A DNA stretch of 64,000 nucleotides, taken from assembly GCA_047345645.1 (NCBI GenBank), contig JBLEFH010000007.1; one strand, written 5' to 3'. A program made the position numbers and the translations under genes. The stretch is from JBLEFH01 sp047345645. GTDB taxonomy: Bacteria; Pseudomonadota; Alphaproteobacteria; Rhodobacterales; Rhodobacteraceae. Below are positions 17,149-25,581 of this stretch, one piece after another; position 1 is the stretch's first letter, and the number at the start of each line of letters is the position of its first letter. The notes under the pieces are model-generated. The model worked only from the letters and a program-made list of their open reading frames with translations, did not search any database and was not told where the DNA came from.

Positions 17149-18292
17149 GTCCTGCCTCTTTGAGAAGGGCGCGGGCTGTAATCAGGCGCATGATTTCATT
17201 GGTGCCTTCAAGAATCTGGTGGACACGCAAATCACGCACGAGTTTTTCCACGCCATAATCGGCAAGGTAGCCATAGCCGCCGTGAAGTTGAAGGGCCTGA
17301 TTGGCCACATCGAAGGCGGTGTCGGTCACATAACGTTTTGCCATGGCGCAATATTTCGTCGCATCGGGCGCGCCGCTGTCGTATTTCCACGCGGCTTGGC
17401 GCAGGAACACACGGGCCGATTGCAGCGCGATTTCCATATCGGCGAGGCGGAATTGCAGGGCCTGAAACTGGTCGAGCGTTTGGCCGAAAGCCTTGCGCTC
17501 GCCCATATAGGCCACGGCTTTGTCGAGTGCGGCCTGCGCGCCGCCAAGCGCGGAGGCGGCGATATTGAGGCGCCCGCCATCGAGCCCGCCCATGGCATAT
17601 TTGAACCCTTCGCCCTCATTGCCGAGCAGGTTTTCGAGCGGCACTTTGCAATCGTCGAACTGCACTTCCGAGGTCGGCTGTGCGCGCCAGCCCATTTTGT
17701 CCTCCAGCGCGCCGAAGCCGAGACCGTCCGTCCCGTCCTCCACGATGATCGCGGAAATGCCCTTGGGACCGGCATCGCCCGTGCGAACCATGCAGATATA
17801 GGCGTCGGAATAGCTACCGCCGGAGATGAAGCTTTTGGTGCCGTTCAGCGTGTAGCCGTCATTGCCCTTGGCCGCCTTGGTGCGCAGCGCGGCGGCGTCG
17901 GAGCCGCTGCCCGGTTCGGTAAGGCAGTAGGAGAGCACGATTTCCATGGTCATCGCGCCCGGCAGGAAGCGCTCGCGCATCTCCTCGGAGCCGTATTTGG
18001 AGATCATCGCGGCGCACATATTATGGATGGAAATGAAGCTCGCCACGGCGGGGCAGGCCATGGAGAGCGCTTCAAACACCAGCGTCGCGTCGAGCCGCGT
18101 CAGCCCCGTGCCGCCATGCTCTTCAGGCACGTAAAGACCGCCAAAGCCAAGCTCGGCGGCTTCCTTCAAAATCTCGCGGGGGATGGTGCCTTGCTTCTCC
18201 CACTCCAGCGCATGAGGGGCGATCCGCGTCTGGCCAAAATCCTTGGCCATGTCAAAAATGGCCTGCTGCTCCTCGGTGAGCGCAAAATCCAT
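17141..18292 (-). CDS. Acyl-CoA dehydrogenase, probably isobutyryl-CoA dehydrogenase
   Basis: 383 residues, standard short-chain ACAD length. Starts MDFALTEEQQAIFDMAKDFG (ATG 18292 with GGGAGAG upstream; a longer in-frame start is less likely). Seen: YCLTEPGSGSDAA (FAD/substrate motif), GTKSFISGG, and near the end QLHGGYGYLADYGVEKLVRDLRV and EGTNEIMR containing the usual catalytic Glu. It would oxidise isobutyryl-CoA to methacryloyl-CoA. The assignment to valine is from context (mmsA, hydrolase, mmsB). No enoyl-CoA hydratase for the next step is in this cluster, so it must be elsewhere. Confidence 0.88.
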   Translation of the reverse strand: MDFALTEEQQAIFDMAKDFGQTRIAPHALEWEKQGTIPREILKEAAELGFGGLYVPEEHGGTGLTRLDATLVFEALSMACPAVASFISIHNMCAAMISKYGSEEMRERFLPGAMTMEIVLSYCLTEPGSGSDAAALRTKAAKGNDGYTLNGTKSFISGGSYSDAYICMVRTGDAGPKGISAIIVEDGTDGLGFGALEDKMGWRAQPTSEVQFDDCKVPLENLLGNEGEGFKYAMGGLDGGRLNIAASALGGAQAALDKAVAYMGERKAFGQTLDQFQALQFRLADMEIALQSARVFLRQAAWKYDSGAPDATKYCAMAKRYVTDTAFDVANQALQLHGGYGYLADYGVEKLVRDLRVHQILEGTNEIMRLITARALLKEAGHG

Positions 18293-18410
18293 ATCTCTCT
18301 CCCTGTCCTGTTTTGACGTTTTGGTAACGCCTGATTGTTGCGAGAGTGTTTCACCCTCGAAGGGCAACCGGCCGGGAATGCCGCCCGGTGCAAAATGGTG
18401 GCGGTGAGGC

Positions 18411-19910
18411 TTAGTCCATCACCGGCATGGAGAAGCTGGAGCCTTCCTTCACGCCCGACGGCCAGCGCGCGGTCACGGTTTTCGTCTTGGTGAAGAATTT
18501 GAACGCATCCGGCCCGTGCTGGTTCAGATCGCCAAAGGCCGATTTCTTCCAGCCGCCGAAGGTGTGATAGGCCAGCGGCACCGGGATCGGCACATTGATC
18601 CCGACCATGCCGACATTCACCTTGGAGGCAAAATCGCGGGCCGTGTCGCCGTCGCGGGTGAAGATCGCGGTGCCATTGCCATATTCATGGTCCATGGTGA
18701 TTTTCAGCGCTTCTTCATAGGTTTCCGCGCGCACGGTGGAGAGGACCGGGCCGAAGATTTCCTGACGGTAGATCTCCATATCGGTGGTCACGTTGTCGAA
18801 CAGGCAGGGGCCGACGAAGAAGCCGTCCTCATAGCCCTGAAGCTTGAAATCGCGGCCATCGACGACGAGATTCGCGCCTTGCTCGATCCCGGTCTCGACG
18901 AGGCCGAGGATTTTCTCCTGCGCCGCCTTGGTCACGACCGGGCCGTAATCCACATCGTCGCCTGCGGTGTAAGGGCCGACCTTGAGCGCTTCGACACGCG
19001 GTTTCAGCGCCTCGATCAAACGGTCCGCGGTTTCATCGCCCACAGGCACCGCCACGGAAATCGCCATGCAGCGCTCGCCCGCCGCGCCGAAACCGGCACC
19101 AACCAGCGCGTCTGCGGTTTGTTCCATATCGGCGTCGGGCATGACGATCATATGGTTCTTCGCGCCGCCGAAACACTGCACGCGCTTGCCGTTCGCACAG
19201 CCGCGCGAATAGATATATTCCGCAATCGGGGTCGAGCCGACAAAGCCGATCGCCGCGATGTCCTCATTGTCGAGGATCGCATCCACCGCATCCTTGTCGC
19301 CATGGACGACTTGAAGCACACCCTTGGGCAGACCCGCTTCGGTCAGCAGTTCGGCCAGCATCACCGGCACGGAGGGATCGCGCTCGGACGGCTTGAGGAT
19401 AAAGCTGTTGCCCGCCGCGATGGCCGGAGCGAATTGCCACATCGGGATCATCGCCGGGAAGTTGAAGGGCGAGATGCCTGCGGCGACGCCAAGCGGCTGA
19501 CGCATGGAATACATGTCGATGCCCGGACCCGCGCCATCGGTGAACTCACCTTTCATGAAATGCGGCGCGGCGATGCAGAACTCGACCACTTCGAGGCCGC
19601 GCTGCACATCACCCTTCGCATCGGGGAAGGTCTTGCCATGCTCGGAGGAGAGCTTCTCCGCCAGCTTGTCCATATCGCGGTTCAGCAGATCGACAAAACG
19701 CATCAGCACACGGGCGCGGCGCTGCGGGTTGGTCGCACCCCAACCGATTTGCGCGGCCTTTGCGGAGGCGATGGCGGCGTCCATCTCGTCCTTGCTCGCG
19801 AGCGGGCATTTCGCCTGCACTTCGCCCGTGGCCGGGTTGAAAACATCGCTGAAATTGCTCGATTTACCGGCAACGCGCTCACCGTCGATGAAATGGCTGA
19901 TCTCGTCCAT
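18411..19910 (-). CDS. mmsA: Methylmalonate-semialdehyde dehydrogenase (CoA-acylating)
   Basis: 499 residues. It converts methylmalonate semialdehyde to propionyl-CoA with NAD and CoA. Seen: ISHFIDGERVAGKSSNFSDV at the N-terminus, GVAAGISPFNFPAMIPMWQF, GFVGSTPIAEYIYSRG, FGGAKNHMIVMPDAD and GAAGERCMAISVAV with the catalytic Cys, all MMSDH-specific. I start at ATG 19910 with GGGAGGA upstream; an in-frame extension to 20507 runs antisense through the LysR gene and is not credible. A 118-bp gap separates it from the dehydrogenase gene, so a second promoter there is possible. Confidence 0.95.
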   Translation of the reverse strand: MDEISHFIDGERVAGKSSNFSDVFNPATGEVQAKCPLASKDEMDAAIASAKAAQIGWGATNPQRRARVLMRFVDLLNRDMDKLAEKLSSEHGKTFPDAKGDVQRGLEVVEFCIAAPHFMKGEFTDGAGPGIDMYSMRQPLGVAAGISPFNFPAMIPMWQFAPAIAAGNSFILKPSERDPSVPVMLAELLTEAGLPKGVLQVVHGDKDAVDAILDNEDIAAIGFVGSTPIAEYIYSRGCANGKRVQCFGGAKNHMIVMPDADMEQTADALVGAGFGAAGERCMAISVAVPVGDETADRLIEALKPRVEALKVGPYTAGDDVDYGPVVTKAAQEKILGLVETGIEQGANLVVDGRDFKLQGYEDGFFVGPCLFDNVTTDMEIYRQEIFGPVLSTVRAETYEEALKITMDHEYGNGTAIFTRDGDTARDFASKVNVGMVGINVPIPVPLAYHTFGGWKKSAFGDLNQHGPDAFKFFTKTKTVTARWPSGVKEGSSFSMPVMD

Positions 19911-19990
19911 GGGGTCCTCCCGTTTGGTGTGATTTAAGGGCAGGATAGGGGTGCAATTCTGCTTGCGGAAGAGGGAATATCGCGGCACTC

Positions 19991-20008
19991 TTTTGCAATT
20001 ATGCAAAA
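19991..20008. promoter_or_regulatory. Inverted repeat TTTTGCA-ATTA-TGCAAAA overlapping the LysR start codon
   Basis: Perfect 7-bp arms around ATTA, with the ATG of the LysR gene (20001) inside. It lies 81 bp upstream of mmsA on the other strand. A palindromic T-rich/A-rich site of this form suits a LysR-type regulator that represses itself and controls mmsA. Confidence 0.5.
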
Positions 20009-20906
20009 CGTCCTCAATCTGAAATGGGATGATCTGCGGATCTTTCTGGCCGTGGCGCGCTCGGGGAGCCTGAGTGCGGCAGGCAAGCAACTGGCGGTGG
20101 ATCCGGCGACGGTCGGGCGGCGGATAAGCGCGCTCGAGGCGGCGCTGGCGACGCGGCTCTTTACCCGCAGCGCGCAAGGCTACAGCGTGACCGAAGCCGG
20201 GCAGGGGCTGCGCCGCCACGCCCGCGCCATGGAAAAAGCCGCCCGCGAGATCGAGGCGGAAAGCCATGCGGGCGAGCGGCGGCTCTCGGGCAAAGTGCGG
20301 ATCGGCGCCCCCGATGGGGTGGCAACGGCGCTGCTGCCGAAGGCGCTGGCGCGGCTCGCGCCCGATTATCCCGCGCTGGAATTTCAACTGCTGGCCCTGC
20401 CGCGCGCCGTCAACCTCACCAAGCGCGAGGCGGATCTGGCCATCGGCGTCTCTCCGGCGGAGACGGACCGGCTGATTTCCACCCCGATCACCGAATACCG
20501 CCTCCACTGCTATGCGAGCCGCGATTTTCTCGCCCGCCAGCCCGTGCAGATGCCCGAAGATCTCGCCGCGCTCGACCTTGTGGGCTATGTCCCCGACCTG
20601 ATTTTCGACAAGGCGCTCGACTATCTCGGCCTCTTAGGCGGCGAGAGCGCGCGTTTTGCCGCATCGGGGGCGGTGGTTCAGTATGAATTGGTTAAGGCGG
20701 GCGTCGGGCCGGGCATTCTCCATGATTTTCTGGTCCGCCCCGAAGATGGGCTGGCCCAGCTTTTTACCGATAAAATCAGCATCTCGCGCCATTACTACAT
20801 GATCCGCCATGCCGACGACGTGCGGGCCCGCGCGCTCAGCCGTTTTGCCACGGATCTCGCCCGCGAAATCGGGCGCGCGATTGCCGGGGACCTCACGGGG
20901 GATTGA
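20001..20906 (+). CDS. LysR-family transcriptional regulator of the mms cluster
   Basis: 301 residues. N-terminal winged helix-turn-helix (KWDDLRIFLAVARSGSLSAA, QLAVDPATVGRRISALEAAL, TRLFTRSAQGYSVTEAG) and a C-terminal effector-binding domain (LSGKVRIGAPDGVATALLP onward). Transcribed divergently from mmsA, the classic placement for a LysR regulator of its neighbour. The effector is unknown; a valine-pathway intermediate is a reasonable guess. No Shine-Dalgarno sequence is seen before ATG 20001, and the start codon sits inside a palindrome, suggesting a leaderless or tightly autoregulated transcript. Confidence 0.88.
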   Translation: MQNVLNLKWDDLRIFLAVARSGSLSAAGKQLAVDPATVGRRISALEAALATRLFTRSAQGYSVTEAGQGLRRHARAMEKAAREIEAESHAGERRLSGKVRIGAPDGVATALLPKALARLAPDYPALEFQLLALPRAVNLTKREADLAIGVSPAETDRLISTPITEYRLHCYASRDFLARQPVQMPEDLAALDLVGYVPDLIFDKALDYLGLLGGESARFAASGAVVQYELVKAGVGPGILHDFLVRPEDGLAQLFTDKISISRHYYMIRHADDVRARALSRFATDLAREIGRAIAGDLTGD

Positions 20907-20956
20907 CACAAATCCGCCTGCGGCCCAATCTTTTTGAAACTGTTGAGGAGGCGTCC

Positions 20957-21394
20957 ATGCTGTTGGTCCAACACATTGTTTCCGGTCAAAGCGGCCGTGA
21001 TCTTATCACCGTCAAGAAATCGGACAGCGTGGAGGATGCGGCCAAGGTGCTGTCCGAACACCGCATCGGGGCGCTGGTCGTGACCGAAGATGGCAAAACG
21101 CTGGAAGGCATTTTGTCCGAGCGCGACATCGTGCGCGAGATCGGCAAAACCGGCGGCGCGAGCCTGAGCGAGCCGGTGGAAAGCCTGATGACCAAAGAGG
21201 TCAAGACCTGCGAGCCAGGCATGTCGCTCCTGCGGGTGCTGCGGATGATGACCGATGGCCGGTTTCGCCACCTGCCCGTCGTGCAGGACGGCGAGCTGAA
21301 AGGCGTCGTCTCCATCGGTGATGTGGTCAAGGCGCGGATCGACGAGATCCAGGCCGAGAACCAGGCCATGACCGACATGCTTTCGGGTCGCTGA
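20957..21394 (+). CDS. CBS-domain-pair protein
   Basis: 145 residues made almost wholly of two CBS motifs: ITVKKSDSVEDAAKVLSEHR with IGALVVTEDGKTLEGILSER, then TCEPGMSLLRVLRMMTDGRF with RHLPVVQDGELKGVVSIGDV. CBS pairs bind adenosine nucleotides or SAM and sense energy state; this one carries no effector domain. Start at ATG 20957 after GAGGAG; an in-frame earlier start is less likely. Same strand as coaD, 58 bases downstream, and possibly co-transcribed. Confidence 0.88.
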   Translation: MLLVQHIVSGQSGRDLITVKKSDSVEDAAKVLSEHRIGALVVTEDGKTLEGILSERDIVREIGKTGGASLSEPVESLMTKEVKTCEPGMSLLRVLRMMTDGRFRHLPVVQDGELKGVVSIGDVVKARIDEIQAENQAMTDMLSGR

Positions 21395-21452
21395 TCGCTT
21401 GACCTCGCGGTCAAATTCATATTGCTTTCCAGAGAATTAAAGCGAGGAACTC

Positions 21453-21956
21453 ATGCGCACAGGTCTCTATCCCGGCACCTTCGACCCGATCACCCTCGGC
21501 CATAAGGACATTATCACCCGTGCGGCGGGCCTTGTGGAGCGTCTGGTGATTGGCGTGGCGATCAACCGCGACAAGGGGCCGCTTTTCAGCCTTGAGGAGC
21601 GCGTGGCGATGGTCGAGGCCGAATGTGCGCCGATTGCCGAGGAAAAGGGCGTCGAGATCGTCGTGCATCCGTTCGAAAATCTGCTGGTGCACTGCGCCGA
21701 GGATGTGGGGGCGGATCTCATTATTCGCGGCCTGCGCGCCGTGGCGGATTTCGAATATGAATTCCAGATGGTGGGCATGAATCGCGAGCTGAACAGCGAT
21801 ATTGAAACCGTGTTCCTCATGTCCGACACGCGCTATCAAGCCATCGCCTCGCGTCTCGTGAAGGAAATCGCCCGGCTTGGCGGGGATATCGCCCCCTTCG
21901 TGACCCCCGATGTGCGCGACGCGCTGCATGAGAAATTCGGGATTCATCAAAGCTAA
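21453..21956 (+). CDS. coaD: Phosphopantetheine adenylyltransferase
   Basis: 167 residues. It transfers AMP from ATP to 4'-phosphopantetheine, the penultimate step of CoA synthesis. Seen: GLYPGTFDPITLGHKDII (T/HxGH nucleotidyltransferase motif), LIIRGLRAVADFEYEFQM and SDTRYQAIASRLVKEIARL (second nucleotide motif), all diagnostic. Followed after 54 bases by ppiB. Confidence 0.96.
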   Translation: MRTGLYPGTFDPITLGHKDIITRAAGLVERLVIGVAINRDKGPLFSLEERVAMVEAECAPIAEEKGVEIVVHPFENLLVHCAEDVGADLIIRGLRAVADFEYEFQMVGMNRELNSDIETVFLMSDTRYQAIASRLVKEIARLGGDIAPFVTPDVRDALHEKFGIHQS

Positions 21957-22010
21957 GGCTTTGACCTCAGACCTCCTGACCCTTATCTGCGATGTGAAGA
22001 AGGAGAAACC

Positions 22011-22502
22011 ATGAGCGAAAAACTGTTTATCGAACTCAAGGATGGCACGGTCGAGATCGAACTGCTGCCCGATGTGGCCCCCAAACATGTTGAGCGCATC
22101 AAGGCGCTGGCGGAAGCGGGCGAATATGACAATGTGGCTTTCCACCGCGTGATTGACGGCTTCATGGCCCAGACCGGCGATGTGGAGAATGGCGACATGG
22201 AGGACGGGTTCAACCTGCGCCGCGCCGGGACGGGCGGATCGGACCAGCCGGATCTGCCGGCGGAATTTTCCAAGCTGCCCTTTGATCGCGGTGTCTGCGG
22301 CATGGCACGCTCGTCGAACCCCAATAGCGGCAATTCGCAGTTTTTCATCATGTTCGATGAGGGCCATTTCCTGAACGGGCAATATACCGTGTGGGGCCGG
22401 GTCACGAGCGGCATGGAATTCGTGGACAAGATCCAGCGCGGCGAGCCGCCTGCGAACCCCGATCGGATGATCCGCGTAACCGTGGGCGGCGATGGTGCGT
22501 AA
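22011..22502 (+). CDS. ppiB: Cytoplasmic cyclophilin peptidyl-prolyl isomerase
   Basis: 163 residues without signal peptide. Seen: VAFHRVIDGFMAQTGDVENG (catalytic Arg of the FHRVI motif), GVCGMARSSNPNSGNSQFFI and HFLNGQYTVWGRVTSGMEFV, the cyclophilin core. Two short insertions relative to the E. coli enzyme are typical of alphaproteobacteria. AAGGAG lies five bases before ATG. Its last bases overlap the start of a second cyclophilin gene. Confidence 0.94.
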   Translation: MSEKLFIELKDGTVEIELLPDVAPKHVERIKALAEAGEYDNVAFHRVIDGFMAQTGDVENGDMEDGFNLRRAGTGGSDQPDLPAEFSKLPFDRGVCGMARSSNPNSGNSQFFIMFDEGHFLNGQYTVWGRVTSGMEFVDKIQRGEPPANPDRMIRVTVGGDGA

Positions 22503-23043
22503 TCTCGTTCTCGCAGCCCTCGCCGCGCCGAGCCTTGCCTTTGCCGAGCCGTCTCTGCTCATCGATCTTGGCGGTGAGGTTGAGGGGCAGATCACCATCG
22601 AGCTCGATTCCGAAAACGCGCCTGGCCATGCCGAACGCCTCGTCGCGCTGGCCCGTTCGGGTGAGTATGACGGGATTGCCTTTCACCGGGTGATCGACGG
22701 GTTCATGGCGCAAACCGGCGACGTGCAGTTTGGCCGGATCGACAGCTATGATCCGCGCCGTGCGGGCCGTGGCGGTTCCGATCTACCGAATCTCGATGCG
22801 GAATTTGGCGGCGAATTCACCCGCGGCGCGGTCGGCATGGCGCGCGCGGCGGATCAGAACAGCGCCAACTCGCAGTTCTTCATCATGTTCGATGAAGCGC
22901 CGTATCTGAATGGGCAATATACCGTCGTCGGTTATGTGACTGAAGGCATGGAGCTGGTCGATCAGATCGCCAAGGGGGATCAGGCCCGCAATGGTACGGT
23001 CGATGAGCCGGACTTTATGGAAACTGTGACAGTTGTTGAATAA
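22492..23043 (+). CDS. Exported cyclophilin peptidyl-prolyl isomerase
   Basis: 183 residues, a paralogue of the upstream gene with an added N-terminal signal peptide (VRNLVLAALAAPSLAFA, cleavage before EPSLL). Seen: IAFHRVIDGFMAQTGDVQFG, AVGMARAADQNSANSQFFIM and YLNGQYTVVGYVTEGMELV. It should catalyse proline isomerisation in the periplasm. The 11-base overlap with ppiB and strong similarity suggest tandem duplication followed by gain of an export signal. A strong terminator follows. Confidence 0.92.
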   Translation: MVRNLVLAALAAPSLAFAEPSLLIDLGGEVEGQITIELDSENAPGHAERLVALARSGEYDGIAFHRVIDGFMAQTGDVQFGRIDSYDPRRAGRGGSDLPNLDAEFGGEFTRGAVGMARAADQNSANSQFFIMFDEAPYLNGQYTVVGYVTEGMELVDQIAKGDQARNGTVDEPDFMETVTVVE

Positions 23044-23068
23044 CTTAGCCGCCACTTTAAAAGTGAAA

Positions 23069-23095
23069 AGCCCCGCAATTTCGCGGGGCTTTTTT
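23069..23095. terminator. Bidirectional terminator between cyclophilin and tyrS
   Basis: AGCCCCGC (23069-23076) pairs with GCGGGGCT (23083-23090), then a T-run; AAAA precedes the stem, so it works for leftward tyrS as well. Confidence 0.88.
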
Positions 23096-23096
23096 G

Positions 23097-24326
23097 TTAT
23101 TCGGGCGTCACCAGCGCGTGGCGCTTCTTGCCCGCGCTCAGCTTGATTTGCTGTTTGAGATCAACCATCTGTCCGGCATCGTTCACTTGAACATCGTCAA
23201 TCTTCGCGCCACCTTCGGAAATCAGGCGCTTGGCTTCCTTGCCGGACTTCACCAGCCCCGATTGCACGAAAAGCTGCGCGACGCTGATCTCGCCCGAGGG
23301 AAGCGCAACGCTTGGCAGATCCCCGCCAACGCCGCCTTTCTCGAACACCTCGCGCGCGGTCTCTTCCGCCGCCAGCGCGGCTTCCGCGCCGTGGCAAAGG
23401 GTCGTCACCTCATTGGCCAGCACGATCTTCGCGTCGTTGATCTCGGAGCCGCCAAGCGCGCCGAGCCGCTCGCATTCGTCCACCGGCAGTTCGGTATAGA
23501 GCTTGAGGAACCGCCCGACATCCGCATCGGTCGTGTTCCGCCAGAACTGCCAGAACTCGTAAGGGCTGCGCATATCCGCGTTGAGCCAGACCGCGCCGTC
23601 CTGCGATTTGCCCATCTTTTTGCCGTCCGAGGTGGTCAGCAGCGGCGAGGTCAGGCCATAGACCTCATTGCCATCAACACGGCGCGTCAGGTCGATCCCG
23701 TTAACGATATTGCCCCATTGATCCGAGCCGCCCATTTGCAGCTTCACGCCGTAGCGGCGATTTAGCTCCATGAAATCATAGGCTTGCAGGATCATGTAGT
23801 TGAATTCGAGGAAGGAGAGCGACTGCTCCCGCTCCATGCGCTGCTTGACGCTCTCGAAACTCAGCATCCGGTTGACCGAGAAATGGCGGCCAATATCACG
23901 CAGGAATTCCAGATAGTTGAGCCCGCCCAGCCATTCGTCATTGTCGAGCATCACCGCATCAGAATCTGCGTCGCCAAACTGGACGTATTTCTCGAAAACC
24001 GACGCAATCCCCGCCTTGTTTTCGGCAATCACATCCATCGTCATCAGCCCGCGCGCCTCGTCGCGGAAGCTCGGATCGCCCACTTTCGACGTCCCGCCGC
24101 CCATCAGAACAACCGGCTTATGCCCGTGTTTTTGCAGCCAACGCAGCATCATGATCTGGATGAGGGAGCCGACATGGAGCGATTTCGCCGTCGCATCGAA
24201 GCCGATATAGCCGGGAACGGTGCCGGCCATCAGCGCTGCGTCCAGATGTTCGAGATCCGTGCAGTCCTGCATATAGCCGCGCGTGATCATTTCGTTCAAA
24301 AATCCGCTTTTGGGCTTGAATGTCAT
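23097..24326 (-). CDS. tyrS: Tyrosyl-tRNA synthetase
   Basis: 409 residues, class I aminoacyl-tRNA synthetase. Seen: GYIGFDATAKSLHVGSLIQI (HIGH-type motif HVG), QMGGSDQWGNIVNGID (tyrosine recognition), GKKMGKSQDGAVWL (KMSKS variant KMGKS) and a C-terminal S4 RNA-binding domain (VKSGKEAKRLISEGGAKIDD). Monocistronic, divergent from anmK. Confidence 0.96.
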   Translation of the reverse strand: MTFKPKSGFLNEMITRGYMQDCTDLEHLDAALMAGTVPGYIGFDATAKSLHVGSLIQIMMLRWLQKHGHKPVVLMGGGTSKVGDPSFRDEARGLMTMDVIAENKAGIASVFEKYVQFGDADSDAVMLDNDEWLGGLNYLEFLRDIGRHFSVNRMLSFESVKQRMEREQSLSFLEFNYMILQAYDFMELNRRYGVKLQMGGSDQWGNIVNGIDLTRRVDGNEVYGLTSPLLTTSDGKKMGKSQDGAVWLNADMRSPYEFWQFWRNTTDADVGRFLKLYTELPVDECERLGALGGSEINDAKIVLANEVTTLCHGAEAALAAEETAREVFEKGGVGGDLPSVALPSGEISVAQLFVQSGLVKSGKEAKRLISEGGAKIDDVQVNDAGQMVDLKQQIKLSAGKKRHALVTPE

Positions 24327-24393
24327 CGCGTCACCTCATCAATTTGGTGGCTGACCTTTAGGGGCTTTGGACGCAAAAGGGAAGGGATTGCGG

Positions 24394-25467
24394 ATGCGGG
24401 TGATCGGTCTGATGAGCGGAACCTCTGCGGATGGCGTCGATGCGGCGCTAATCGAGACGGATGGGCGGGACCGGATCGATTTTCTGAAGGTGGCGAGCCG
24501 GACATTCTCGCCAGATGAAACCGCCGCGATCCGTGCCGGGATGGGGGCGTGGGACGCAGCGCCCGCGCTGGAGGCGATGATCCGCGCGGCGCATGTCGAG
24601 GCGGTGCGGATTCTGCCCGAGGCGGAGCTTGTCGGCTTTCATGGCCAAACCCTCAACCATGCGCCGCCCTTTACCTTTCAGCTTGGCGATGGCGAAGCGC
24701 TGGCGGCTGATCTTGGCGTTCCGGTCGTCTGGGATTTTCGCACCGCCGATGTGCGCGCAGGCGGTCAGGGCGCGCCGCTCGCCCCGTTTTACCATTTCGC
24801 GCTGGCCCGCAAGATCGGGGCGGAGGCGCCCGTGGCCTTCCTCAATCTTGGCGGGGTTGGGAATGTCACATGGCTCGATCCACGCAAACCGGCCCCGGAA
24901 GAGGAGGGCGCGCTGATCGCCTTCGACACCGGCCCGGCCAATGCGCTCCTCAATGATTTTATGACGCAGCGCCAGGGCAAGGCATTTGACGAAGAGGGCC
25001 GTCTCGCGGCGCGCGGGCGGGTGGCGCAGGGGATATTTGGCGATCTCGACGGGCATCTCTATCTCGCCAAACCCGGCCCGAAGTCGCTGGATCGCAATGA
25101 TTTTCACGGGCTGATGCAGGTGACGGACGGGCTTTCGGATGAGGATGGCGCGGCGACTCTCACCGCCATTACCGCCCATTGCGTGGCCCGCGCGATGGAG
25201 CATATGCCGGCGCGGCCCGAAAGGTGGCTGGTCTGCGGCGGCGGGCGGAAAAACGCGGCGATGATGGGGATGATCGCGGATTTCTCCGGCGTGCCGGCGG
25301 TGGCGGTCGAGCATGTCGGGCTTGATGGCGACATGCTGGAGGCGCAGGCCTTTGCTTATCTCGCCGCACGCGTGGCGCTTGGCTTGCCGACCTCCGCGCC
25401 CGGATCGACCGGGGTGCGCACCCCGACCAGCGGCGGCATTATCTCAGGGCAATTAACCGAATCCTAA
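24394..25467 (+). CDS. anmK: Anhydro-N-acetylmuramic acid kinase
   Basis: 357 residues. It cleaves and phosphorylates 1,6-anhydroMurNAc to MurNAc-6-phosphate in cell-wall recycling. Seen: RVIGLMSGTSADGVDAALIE (ATP loop), VGFHGQTLNHAP, VWDFRTADVRAGGQGAPLAP, FLNLGGVGNVTWL and FDTGPANALLNDFM, all AnmK-specific. Start at ATG 24394 after AAGGGAAGGG; an in-frame ATG nine codons earlier is possible. The substrate would come from transglycosylases such as the one at 11017. Confidence 0.95.
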   Translation: MRVIGLMSGTSADGVDAALIETDGRDRIDFLKVASRTFSPDETAAIRAGMGAWDAAPALEAMIRAAHVEAVRILPEAELVGFHGQTLNHAPPFTFQLGDGEALAADLGVPVVWDFRTADVRAGGQGAPLAPFYHFALARKIGAEAPVAFLNLGGVGNVTWLDPRKPAPEEEGALIAFDTGPANALLNDFMTQRQGKAFDEEGRLAARGRVAQGIFGDLDGHLYLAKPGPKSLDRNDFHGLMQVTDGLSDEDGAATLTAITAHCVARAMEHMPARPERWLVCGGGRKNAAMMGMIADFSGVPAVAVEHVGLDGDMLEAQAFAYLAARVALGLPTSAPGSTGVRTPTSGGIISGQLTES

Positions 25468-25528
25468 ACTGTGTTATAGTTAATAGAGATGAGGTGTATC
25501 GAGCAGTTTCGTCAGTCTCCTTGAAGAG

Positions 25529-25560
25529 AAAAGGCCCGGAATGCGTTATCCGGGCCTTTT
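25529..25560. terminator. Bidirectional terminator between anmK and hydrolase
   Basis: AAAAGGCCCGG (25529-25539) and CCGGGCCTTTT (25550-25560), perfect 11-bp stem with a 10-base loop, shared by convergent genes. Confidence 0.9.
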
Positions 25561-25581
25561 CACCTTGAGATCTGAGGGCGC

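Noticed and set aside
18516..19937. 473-codon rightward frame antisense to mmsA
   Set aside because: Shadow of a confident dehydrogenase gene; typical Arg/His/Gly-rich antisense composition and no ribosome-binding site.
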